A stretch of DNA of 64,000 bases from Epithemia pelagica (taxonomy: Eukaryota; Bacillariophyta; Bacillariophyceae; Surirellales; Surirellaceae), in NCBI GenBank assembly GCA_946965045.2, contig OX337230.1, forward strand, positions 310,001-374,000. Direction: 5' to 3'. The notes beneath the pieces were generated by a model. It saw nothing but the letters and a program-made list of their open reading frames with translations, searched no databases and was not told the origin of the DNA. Position numbers and translations under genes: made by a program. Position 1 is the first letter of the stretch. Each line of letters starts with the position of its first letter. Positions 1-9,621 of this stretch are shown here, one piece after another.

Positions 1-286
1 ACACCATGCACAGTCAAGAACCAATAGTCATCACATCCCTCCACCTTCATGCACAGTCAAGAACCAACAGTCATCACATACCCTCCTATGTATGCACTCA
101 TCCTTGATTGTGTCACATCACCATCATGCGCATTACTCCAGCATCAAGTGCAAGCAAGTTGAACACAGTGCATTTAACTAACACCATGCACACACTCCCA
201 CTAACAACCAGCGAATGAATGGAACACAATACATGTAGCTATATAGGAGTAGTATATGAAATGAAACCAATTGTCACTCTGATCAA
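1..286. repeat. Left-edge direct repeats, no gene
   Basis: A unit containing CATGCACAGTCAAGAACC followed by AGTCATCACAT occurs at 5 and again at 48 (period 43, nearly identical). A shorter CACCATGCAC word recurs near 183. I see no gene here; the minus-strand gene on the right ends at 287. The repeats could be subterminal repeats of the large element that fills the next 17 kb, but the true left end is outside or at the edge of the window. Confidence 0.5.
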
Positions 287-2279
287 TCACTGCCATGACC
301 GTTTTCGTGGCCTTTTAGAAGGCCTTGTCACAGCATCATCATCTGCATACCCCATTCGAGAGCGATATTGCCCATTGAGAAACATCATGAACCAGATACC
401 ACGGTCGCCTGCTCTGTCTTCACGAGCGATTTTCTCTTCCATATCCTCAAAATAGTCCATACCATCCTCATTCATACATCGACTTGAGTTCCAACTGCCT
501 GAATATTTGAAGCGAGGATACCTTGCTGAGGATGTATCAATCATTTGATCAACACCATTTTCATTGTACCACCTTGGATTTAATTCAAATAGTTTCGCCT
601 TGAAAGTGGTCTTGCCCATGTGAGTCCACACATCCCAGCAATCCACAAGGATGGTCAATATGAACGCCTCGTCACTTGAAGTGAATAACTTCAAGGCCTT
701 TTCGCAATGTTCCTTTCCCTGCTGCTCAGTGTGGTCACCAAAATTGAAATCAATCACGGTTTTATGCATATTCTCACCATAGACACATGGACCAAACAAT
801 TGCAAGAGATATGAATAGGCATAGTTGTCACACTTCTCTCCTCTCAATAACAGAAATTCTTCCAGGGTAGGCATTGGCCCAAAGTCTTCACAGTCGTTCA
901 AAAGGCATGGATACCTCCGCTGGAAATTACTGTCACGCCATAGATCAAGACCCACATGTTCTAGATTCAGCAACAAATTATCTCACATCTCTTTATGAGA
1001 AGACGACGTGATGAACCAACACATTCACTCTTCGATTGACACTTACTTATGAATGCTTTTCGCATGGAAGCCAGAACATTTGATCGTTTGCTTCGGAACT
1101 TGTCAAGCATATAAGGTGAATGTTCAATCCACCACTCCTCTTGTTGTTTTGCATCCGTAATACCTTTGCCTTTGAAATAGTGCTCAGTAAAATATGTTTT
1201 GCCATACTTCCCCCAAAGACCATTCGGATCTGCCTTAGTATCTTCGGACATGGAGAAATACTTGACATAACGCCATGCCACCTTCCGAACAAATGTATCA
1301 AAGAACTTCTCCGATACCACCTCAGGCTTTTTCTTCGGCTTTTGCTTCTTACTCTTGTCCTTTTCAACAGAACCTTTGTGTGTAGTGGATGTTACAATCG
1401 TACTTGTCGGGCAAGATGATTGATTATGGTATACTGTTGTTGTCTGTGTTTCCTGTGCCAACTGATTTTGAATATCGTCTTGTAGAAGAGTTTCCATCGC
1501 CTGATCAGGCCCTGTTGTTAGCAAAGTAGATGACGAAGATGACGACATATCCGAAAGGGAAGAAACGTCGTTAGCAAAGGTATCACCTGATGCATTCAAC
1601 CCACAAACACCCCCGTCATTAGAGCCGTCTCACCGACAAATTGTCCTCCTCCATTTTGTGCATCTAACAACTTACTGACAAGTCCTCCAGCAGGAAAATG
1701 TCTTTCATTAGGATCAAAATCATCTCCATCATACTCACTGGGTCCATTGCTCATATTCTGCAATGCTCGTTGCATTTCAGGTCCAGTGAGAATATTTACA
1801 CCGACGTCGTCTTCCTCCATGTTATTAACTGCCGTGTTTGTTGGTTGCGCAAAACCAGATGATGGTTGTGTTCTCAGCCCACCCTGTTCATTATTGCTAT
1901 CATCTGCTGAAGTCACATCGGCTCCATCTCTTTCTGAATTTGTTGCCTGCTCCAAAAGATTACCACTCCCTTCCACAGTTGTGCCTTCTTGTGCTTGTGC
2001 TTGATCGTTGTTCATCGAGATCTGTTCCTCTTCTTCCTCGTCATCAGAACTATCTTCTTGGAGTACTAAACCTCCATTGGCTGCTGCAATAAGAGCATCT
2101 TTGTTTGTAATTGTCCCGTCCTTGTTAGGAAGATTCTCTTTATTTCTTGTTGCCACTGCTGCCAAGATGCTTCTTCGTTGTCGTTCAACCTCTTTCTGAT
2201 TACTTCCATAGTTTGCATTTCGGACTGCTAAGGGTCGACGCCTCGTTGGAGCTGCATTTCTGGTGGTGACTCCTGCCAT
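287..2279 (-). CDS. Spliced transposon-associated protein of unknown function, 619 aa
   Basis: Three minus-strand reading frames join through two GT-AG introns. Exons are 2279-1634, 1586-1047 and 960-287. Intron 1 (1633-1587, 47 nt) runs from GTGAGA to CATCAG; intron 2 (1046-961, 86 nt) from GTAAGT to ATCTAG. Both joins keep the frame, giving 619 residues from ATG at 2279. The first 200 or so residues are low-complexity, with an Asp/Glu run. The middle has a Lys-rich basic stretch. The C-terminal 300 residues are compositionally normal, with a Trp-rich core (DCWDVW, NPRWYNENG) and a basic tail. I do not recognise a named domain. A nucleic-acid-binding role is only a guess from the basic patches and position. 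It is divergent from the transposase gene across a 564-bp gap. Confidence 0.6.
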
Positions 2280-2843
2280 CGTTTATCTTGGATGCTCCGT
2301 CTGATTTATGACAAGGATATGAACAAGAGCAGGGTGACAACAAGTCCTCTGATGGACAACCATTCAAATTCAAATGCTGGAATGCTCCATGTTTGAATCA
2401 TAAACTCCGTGTTTGAACGATGGTCATCTGGAGAACGTATGAAGATGAGCATAGGTGGTTTCAAGTACATCATACTTGTCAGATGGAACATTGGTGCATG
2501 AGTTTGAATGATTGTCATTTCCTTTCTAATGTCGACAGTGTAGGTATCCTCGGCATTGACACAGTGTTTGAATTCCAATCGCTGCTATCACCGTTGGTAT
2601 CTAACCCGGCAGGCTGGATTGCAATAAGTAAATACACACGACCGTTTGAAAATATTATGATCCGTTCATGTACATAAGCGATTTTCAGTCGCTTTTATGC
2701 ACCAACGTCGGCCGATCCACCCAATGCGGAGAAATTCTGATATATGCCACAAGATTGACCACCGATGTCTCAATTTGCAGAAATCGATTACAGAGCATTT
2801 TTCATTCCAAACCAAAATCTAAAACCACCAGCATCGTACCATC
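2280..2843. promoter_or_regulatory. Divergent intergenic region between unknown gene and transposase
   Basis: This 564-bp gap separates two divergent start codons, so it should hold both promoters. It contains at least seven TTTGAA/TTCAAA words (for example near 2365, 2393, 2413, 2458, 2503, 2570 and 2644). It also has an imperfect hairpin at 2673-2699 (CATAAGCGA ... TCGCTTTTATG). No convincing TATA box was identified and no ORF is supported. Confidence 0.35.
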
Positions 2844-5800
2844 ATGGGCCAGCGTCGTAAAGTAAAAAAGAAGTTGCGAAAGAGATGCTCAAATACAAGC
2901 CAACAAGAGGAGTCCTTCATATCCTTTCAAGTGTGTCGTTTCTGTCAATCACGTTTCGATGCAAGAGGAATCAGCCGTCACGAAACAGTTTGTGAATTGA
3001 AAATGAACACACAAAGGAAATGGCCAAATGTTGGCGATGACAACAATGATTGTGCCAGTAATATGAATGCTGATCCAATGAATATTGATATCATGGACGA
3101 TGAAACCACTATTCCGCATGCTGACCCACCAAAAGCATACTATGTACCTGGTGATACAGATAATATTATTCTGCGCAACAGCAAGGAGTGCCCGGTTGAT
3201 TTTCCTGCGTTCCTTGATAGAGATGGGAAGCAATTAAAACTTCATAAACACGATGCAGCCTTGGTCTCACTTATGATGTTACTTCGGAAAGCTGGTTGCC
3301 CCAAATATTTGTACAATTCGATCCTGGCATGGTCGAGTGACACATACTCAAGATGCGGTCCTGGGTTCTTCCTGGACAACCATTCAAAGAGGAAAACGTT
3401 CATCGAAAAGTTTTCTACCAAAGGTTTCAATTATCCCAAGGCAAAATTTTTCCCGGTACCAATGGAATTCACCCAAAAACAGGGTGTGGTTGTACCAGAG
3501 AGTGAGAAATCAATAACAACACCAGTATTTGATTTGATCAGTCAACTACAGCGTGTATTACAAGATCCCGATGCAACCAAGAAAGAAAATACGATCCTCG
3601 ATGATGACGATCCGTATCGTCCATATGTTCCAAACAAGCACATCCAAAATATACAAGACGGAGAAGTATTTCGGAAAACAGTGGAAAAATATAGAGATGA
3701 TCCAGATGCCTTCGTGGTTGGTCTTGTCTGTTATATGGACAAAACACATGCAACAGGGGATGGAAGATATACATCGGAGCCTGTTGTAATGGTGCCATCT
3801 TTTCTAACGGAAACACAAATGAGGAAAGCAAGGCGACAGATCATCCTTGGGACTATTACAGACATGGAAAGAAAATCATCGGCGGCAAAACATATCCTCG
3901 ATAAAGGGACTCCTTGCCGAAATTATCATGCTCAATTGACTAAGATCCTCGAAGGTCTTGTCAGTATCCAAAAACAGGAAGGTTTATGGATGAAACTACG
4001 CCTCCATGGGATTATCAAAGTTGTCCGTTTGATATTGCCAATGATTGTTGTCAAAGGAGACGGGAAGTCTCAGGATAACCTTGGAGGTCGGTATGCCTCG
4101 CATCATCCAAGTGTTGGAAGACTATCATGGTGTTGCAACATTAAACCAAGGGATAGCAGATACCCATGGCATGAATGTTCTTATATCAACGCTGCAAGTA
4201 CATACAAAATGTGCTTGAATGCATTGGGTCTTAATGAAAATCGAGAAAAACTGACTGAACAGGATGTTGATTACCAAGAGAGAGACAATGATACATTTTC
4301 GACTTTGACTGTTCCTACCTGTTTGAGCACATCGCAAGTAAGTCAAGAAAATAGCAGAGATGGAGGGGTCAATACCCTTGTGTCAGCTGCAAAAACCCAA
4401 TTGCATGACATGGGACAATATGCAGTCGATCTTTGTTTTTCCAAGGTTTACCTGGGTGAAGGAACCAATTCTGAACATGGGATTTTCTCGGCCAGTAGTT
4501 GTGATGTTCTTCATACATTGAAATCTGGGATAATGAGATACATCATGATTGACTTTTTCACGTTGATGACAAAAACTGAACGGGCCATGTTTGATTATGT
4601 CTACAATTCAATCTTTCGGGCAAGTAGACAGACTGTATTCTCGTATTCATCGAAACTTGGATATCCCGGAACATCATTCTCGACCGGGATCAGTAACCTG
4701 TCAAAAGTAACTGCCAATGAGTGGGTTGGGATCATGTTTGCTTCAGCAGCTCTATGTGCCACTGCCAGAGGTCGCCTTATATTTGCGAAGAATATGGCAA
4801 AGAAATGGAACAAGGTGGTTGCGGAATGGAAAAAACGACAAGCAAAGCAAACATCCAAAACCACCAACAAGACATGTCAAGCGGACATGGATCAAGTGCA
4901 AGAGACAAGTGAACCTATTGCTGACAATGAGGATGATACTCCACCAGATGAAGAGTACGAACGTACACGTCTTGATGATGATGATAGTGTTGACATTGAT
5001 ATCACAGCTGAAACTGTTTTTGATGATGACCCAGTTGCTTACAGGTCTATCTGGGATGTTGATGAGCGGGAACCATACATAGACTTCCTGCATCTATTCG
5101 AGACTCTTTTGTGTTTCAACAGCTGGATTCGTATGGATACATTCTGGGAAACAGACCCAGACTCACATGAAGGACAAACAACAGCTTCCAAGTCTCTCGA
5201 ATCAGTGCGGATTTTGATGGATGGCATCAGGAGATATGCACCCAGGCTCGATAAAAAAGGCAAATTGATGTCCAACGGGTGGATGATACCAAAATTCCAC
5301 AATCTCATACACATTATACAACAGATTCAGAATTTTGGACCAGCACGACTGCTTGATGTGGAGTCAGAGGAAAGTAATCACAAGGAAATTGTGAAATTGA
5401 ATGCAAAAACGGTACAGAAACGTGGAAAAGGAATTTTTGAGTCGCAACTTGCAGAAAATATCTGGTGGATGCAAAGCTTGGAAATGCTGCAGGAAGCAAC
5501 AGGTCTTGAAGAAGATCATGTCACCTTTCTCCAGGAAGGGAAGTCGCCTTATGAAATAAGGAGAAAAAAGGGATCCCAAAACCAACTCCCTACCACATCA
5601 ACCTCAAATAGTCGTGGAACGGTCATAGTAGTATCCATGACCAGAGAAAAATGTTTGATTCCAGTACCTCACACGAACGTACATACTTCTGGTGATAATC
5701 AAGACCAGTCATCAAATGAAATAGAAAAGGATCTTCCGTCTCCACTGGGTATGTCGATTCAAGTTCCAGGCACGACCAGAAAAGAACAAGACGGATCAAA

Positions 5801-6701
5801 CCGAAACCAGACGAGTAGTGTACACAGGCGATTGACAGCAGCACCACACAAGGAGGATGTGGTATCAGTGAATATCGAATTCCATTCCAAAACAAATCAT
5901 GACATGACATTGCCACAGTTTTGTAATCACTTCTTTTGATTACATTACAAACGCTTTTTTCATCATATAGACGGGATGAATGATGATCCAACAAATGAGA
6001 CTTCAACCACACTGGAATTGTTCGGGAGCACAGAACTTAAGTTCGAAGACCCCAGGATAGGAAATATACGGGCTCATCCGAATTATCAAAGCGAGGGGCC
6101 ATGGAGAGATTGGGTGATGGCTAAAGTTCCAAAGAAAAAAAGGAAACCTCTTGACGAGGTATACAACCAACCTCTCGGAGAATTTGATACCATCCTATGT
6201 CAAACGATATGCTTCATTCAAATACCCATTACTCGAACAGACCACATACAAATACAACCATCACCGGTATGTCAACCTTCAACTTCACCCGAGATGACCC
6301 ATGTCCTTCTCCGAACGACATACGTACGGAGTGCAGCTGATATCGAGAAATCATCCGTTCTCTTTCAAAAATGGCGGAAGCGTTTTGACCTACATCGAAT
6401 AGCTGAAATTGTCATGGTTCCACTCCGGAATATTGTTGAGGTTGTTGGTGTAGTGGATGAGAACCCAGAAATGATTCAAGACCGTGATTCTATCCCAACA
6501 TATTTCCATTCTTCACTTGAGAAAGATTTGCTCCAAGAAGACAGTCGTAATTTGAGAAACTTTAGTGACAATGTCTGGGCCGTGCGCAACATCAAAGAAT
6601 GGGCTTCCGAATTCAATGAAAGTGCCCGTGACAATCTCGAGAAACGCTGTAATGAAATGAAAGAAAGATTGAAACAATCCGTCAGCAATTCGACCTCATG
6701 A
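2844..6701 (+). CDS. Plavaka/KDZ-like DDE transposase, spliced, about 1269 aa
   Basis: The main ORF (2844-5939) ends at a TGA, but that stop lies in a 48-nt intron (5923-5970, GTAATC to CATATAG). Removing the intron restores the frame into the ORF ending at 6701. Residues 32-52 have a C-x2-C-x11-H-x4-C zinc-finger-like motif. Around residue 299 is VCYMDKTHAT, matching the first catalytic Asp region (DKT) of Plavaka-type transposases. DVLHTLKSGIMRYI and GISNLSKVTANEW follow. Near 828-847 is FHNLIHIIQQIQNFGP followed by D838-E840 and SNHKEIVK, resembling the FHALHHYV...FGP...ESKHI..VK block of that family. Exon 2 carries IRAHPNYQSEGPWRDWV, like the RxHPxW.G...D.V C-terminal region of fungal Plavaka proteins. 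Family placement is from memory of motifs; DDE residues are not proven. Confidence 0.7.
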
Positions 6702-6898
6702 TCATAATTTGCCTCTATGGGGGGTTGTCACATACCAGCACTCCCCTCCTAATCTCCCCCCCCCAACCGTACGCGAGCCGACCAATTCAACTCAGAGTGT
6801 CACACACAAATTGGATGAAACAGTAGATACTTTCCATCGTTTTCCAAAAGTCATCCTCAGTCTTCAGTCAGTTAGGCTATTCTACTCCTCTTCAAACA

Positions 6899-8026
6899 AT
6901 GATCAACCCATACAAATCGAGGAAGAAAACAGTTCCACCCTTGGTGGTCAAACCAAACTTTCCAGTCACAAAGATACCTCCATCTAATGAAGAAATGATG
7001 ATCAACCCATATGAGCTAGAGGAAATAGGGACCCCAATGGTCAAAACGCACTCTCCAACCCCGAAAACTTGCGACGGTGAACATGACAAGAAGCCACCGC
7101 CTGCGTCCAAATCAATAATCAAATGTCATCCACTTCCTTCTTCTAAGCTTGATACCAAGGAAGAAGAGGAGAAGAAACTACCACCAATCAAGCGCCCATC
7201 GTATCAGTTGATCCCAAACCCATATAAGAAGAAGCTCAAGGTTGCCGATCCATCTACTATTCCAATCTTGCTATTACGTGACTCTCCTCCGATGTGTAAA
7301 CCAAGAGCAAACCGAGATAAACTGCATCTCGAAGTTATTCGGTTCACTGAGCTTGTCAATAAAATCTATGGATCCAATGATGTTCCCCCAGAGCCAGTCT
7401 GTCCTTGGTGTTTTGTAACCGACAACCTTTCAACAGATCGTAGACTTACAGGAAAATGTTGGCATCGCTTCGGTAAATCTCTCTCATGTGCCGATTGTTG
7501 TTATGGTTGTGGAGTGCCCATGAACGGATGTGATTCAGGTGGGAATGAACGTTGTTGCACCGAAGCCCTGTATATCCATGATTCGATGAATATCACACGC
7601 GAAGAATCAGACATAAACAAGGTTCCATTGGTGTGTAAGTCTTGCTTAAGGCCATGCAATTCTTATTCAGAATGCGTCTTCTCGCATGGTTGTTGGAACT
7701 CTTGCAACAAGTACTTCGTCTGGCGATTCTGTCATATTGCTGGACGGGCGTTGGTGTACGCACAATTGAAGCCCAATTGCAAAGGACCAGGCACGATTCC
7801 CAAACATGCACAGGATATTATCAAAAACGCAACAGAGTTGATGTACAACGAACTGCGAGATCCGATGGAGTCTTCTCAGTATACATCTCCATTTTGTCAT
7901 GTTCTCGACCAAGACTCCTGGTCTAAATGGCTTGTCTCCATGTCTTTCGGTCGATACTACAATTACATGCCGTTCTTCTGTCATTGTTACACAGCCTTGA
8001 TGTCTTCATCGAAACCATTGTATTAA
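6899..8026 (+). CDS. Cys-rich zinc-binding-like protein, copy A, 375 aa
   Basis: The N-terminal 110 residues are Pro/Lys-rich, with repeated NPYKxxKK-like segments (INPYKSRKKTVPP, IPNPYKKKLKV). The rest is Cys-rich: CPWC, CADCCYGCG, CKSCLRPC and CWNSCNKYFVWRFCHIAGRA, ending with WSKWLVSMSFGRYYNYMPFF. The CxxC spacing suggests structural zinc. Its C-terminal half aligns by eye with the convergent gene at 8088-9029, so the two are paralogues. It lies 197 bp downstream of the transposase on the same strand. KDZ-type transposases of fungi often carry Cys-cluster (CxC) modules, so a DNA-binding or transposition-accessory role is possible, but I do not recognise the family. Start at 6899 is the first ATG of the open frame. 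Confidence 0.6.
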   Translation: MINPYKSRKKTVPPLVVKPNFPVTKIPPSNEEMMINPYELEEIGTPMVKTHSPTPKTCDGEHDKKPPPASKSIIKCHPLPSSKLDTKEEEEKKLPPIKRPSYQLIPNPYKKKLKVADPSTIPILLLRDSPPMCKPRANRDKLHLEVIRFTELVNKIYGSNDVPPEPVCPWCFVTDNLSTDRRLTGKCWHRFGKSLSCADCCYGCGVPMNGCDSGGNERCCTEALYIHDSMNITREESDINKVPLVCKSCLRPCNSYSECVFSHGCWNSCNKYFVWRFCHIAGRALVYAQLKPNCKGPGTIPKHAQDIIKNATELMYNELRDPMESSQYTSPFCHVLDQDSWSKWLVSMSFGRYYNYMPFFCHCYTALMSSSKPLY

Positions 8027-8087
8027 ACAAAGACTCGACTTCTTCCAAAGGCAAACTGGGAACAGATAACAAGATTTATAATATATG

Positions 8088-9029
8088 TCAATGATCATTA
8101 CCATCCATATTTCCACGTTCCAACTCCGCCGTCTCAGCCATTCTTTCGAGACAATTACGGAAGCACCTGACAAAAAGTGGCATGTAGTTGCGAAAACCAG
8201 CCGTAGAATGAGGCAACGAAAGCAACCAAACTGCCCATGTTTTATCAGATGCTCGGGCATAATCGTATGGGGCACAATCGTTATCATCAAAATAGAAACG
8301 GGATCGCAATTCCTCAAGCCAAACGCTGCGGACAATAGTAAACATTGGCCAGGTGATTTGACGGGGAAAGTTCACACCATCGTAAAATGATGTTATTTGA
8401 AAAGTACGCGCCACAATATGGCGTATGAGCATACAGAACTGCCACACAAAGTGCTTGTTCTCAGATTCCACACAGACACTGCATGAATCCAAATCTGGTT
8501 GTGGAATCCCAAAAGGTATTGAGCGTTCGGGAATTCGGAAACATTCCCTACACACCTGACAATGAAATGTTGGATGCCTGTGGCGGTGACATAAGTTACA
8601 ACGCATCAAAAAACTCTGCTGCCAGATAACCGAATAATCGAGATATGCCGCACGTGTTACCACTGTATTATTTCCATGATTGCACTGGTGATGTGGTGTG
8701 GGACGACCAAGGATAACACAGTATGGACAGAGTTTCTCACCTCTAAGCATTTCGTCCACCAACCGTTTGAATTCAGTCTGGATTTCATGACCGACACGCA
8801 TCTCTTCTCTGAGTTGTTCTATGACTTGTGGTACATCTTCTTCTTCATTATCGTAATCAAAAAAGATCCTCCCAGCGTCCCTGTAACAAGGCCGATCATT
8901 CACTTCCAAGTTCCTGTCGTTGATCGCCTGCATTTCTCGTCGTCGTCTACGTTCCCGAACATAAAAATCTTCTTCCTCCGATTCATCTCCCGATTCATCC
9001 TCCGGTTGGTCCTCCGGATTGTCAGCCAT
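8088..9029 (-). CDS. Cys-rich zinc-binding-like protein, copy B, 313 aa
   Basis: The frame is open from 9140 but the first ATG is at 9029. It starts with an acidic segment (NPEDQPEDESGDESEEED) and then an Arg-rich stretch. The Cys-rich core has CPYCVILGRP, CNLCHRHRH, CQVCRECF and CSVCVESENKHFVWQFC, followed by WAVWLLSLPHSTAGFRNYMP. The blocks KHFVWQFC and FRNYMPLFVRCF match KYFVWRFC and YYNYMPFFCHCY of copy A in the same order and spacing. The genes are therefore an inverted, tail-to-tail duplicate pair with only 61 bp between stop codons. The N-termini differ (acidic here, basic in copy A), which suggests divergence in partner or targeting. Function unknown. Confidence 0.6.
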   Translation of the reverse strand: MADNPEDQPEDESGDESEEEDFYVRERRRRREMQAINDRNLEVNDRPCYRDAGRIFFDYDNEEEDVPQVIEQLREEMRVGHEIQTEFKRLVDEMLRGEKLCPYCVILGRPTPHHQCNHGNNTVVTRAAYLDYSVIWQQSFLMRCNLCHRHRHPTFHCQVCRECFRIPERSIPFGIPQPDLDSCSVCVESENKHFVWQFCMLIRHIVARTFQITSFYDGVNFPRQITWPMFTIVRSVWLEELRSRFYFDDNDCAPYDYARASDKTWAVWLLSLPHSTAGFRNYMPLFVRCFRNCLERMAETAELERGNMDGNDH

Positions 9030-9621
9030 TCTGTTTGCAGTCTCCTTCTCTTCGTTTTGCTGTGAATGCAAATACCTGTACTTGTTGCTTCTTCTTTGGA
9101 TTTTTATGAAACCTCTGCTGTCATATGAACGAGAGTTCAACTGGAAATAGATCCACGGATAACCGATCGGTCGCGTTTGTGTACAGAAATCGTCACACTA
9201 TACTATTCACTGTGAGTATTACCACATACTGTGAGGATAAGTGTAATCATTCCCAACATGGTCGCGTTTCACTCGCTGGGCTGACCTATCGGTGTGGCTT
9301 TGCAAAATTCCATTGACATGGAACAATGACATGCTTCTAGAACTTGAATGGCTCCAAATTTTCGTAGAGACCATTTGGGTATCATTTGCATGGACAGTAA
9401 AGGCTCTGAACTTGTCTATCATCAACCAAAAAACTTGCAATAGACCCTACCGGTGTGGTGTTGCCGTCGTCCCAAAATTCTATGGACATGGAGCAAAGAC
9501 ATGCTTCTAGAACTCGAATGGCTCCAAATTTTCTAGAGACCCTTGGGGTATCATAGGCATTGATTGATGGTAGGTAGTGGTTTTGCTGACAGGTGGACAT
9601 GGTCTTGTATATTAGAAATCT
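9030..9621. repeat. Intergenic spacer with diverged tandem duplication
   Basis: Two imperfect direct copies lie about 161-170 bp apart. The segment from CGGTGTGG at 9290 through GACATGCTTCTAGAAC (9328) to GGCTCCAAATTTTC recurs from 9451, 9498 and onward. Copies share GGACATG-type words and diverge by substitutions and a 9-bp length change. No ORF is supported. This spacer is upstream of copy B and downstream of the oxygenase-domain gene, so it may hold promoter and terminator signals. Confidence 0.5.
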
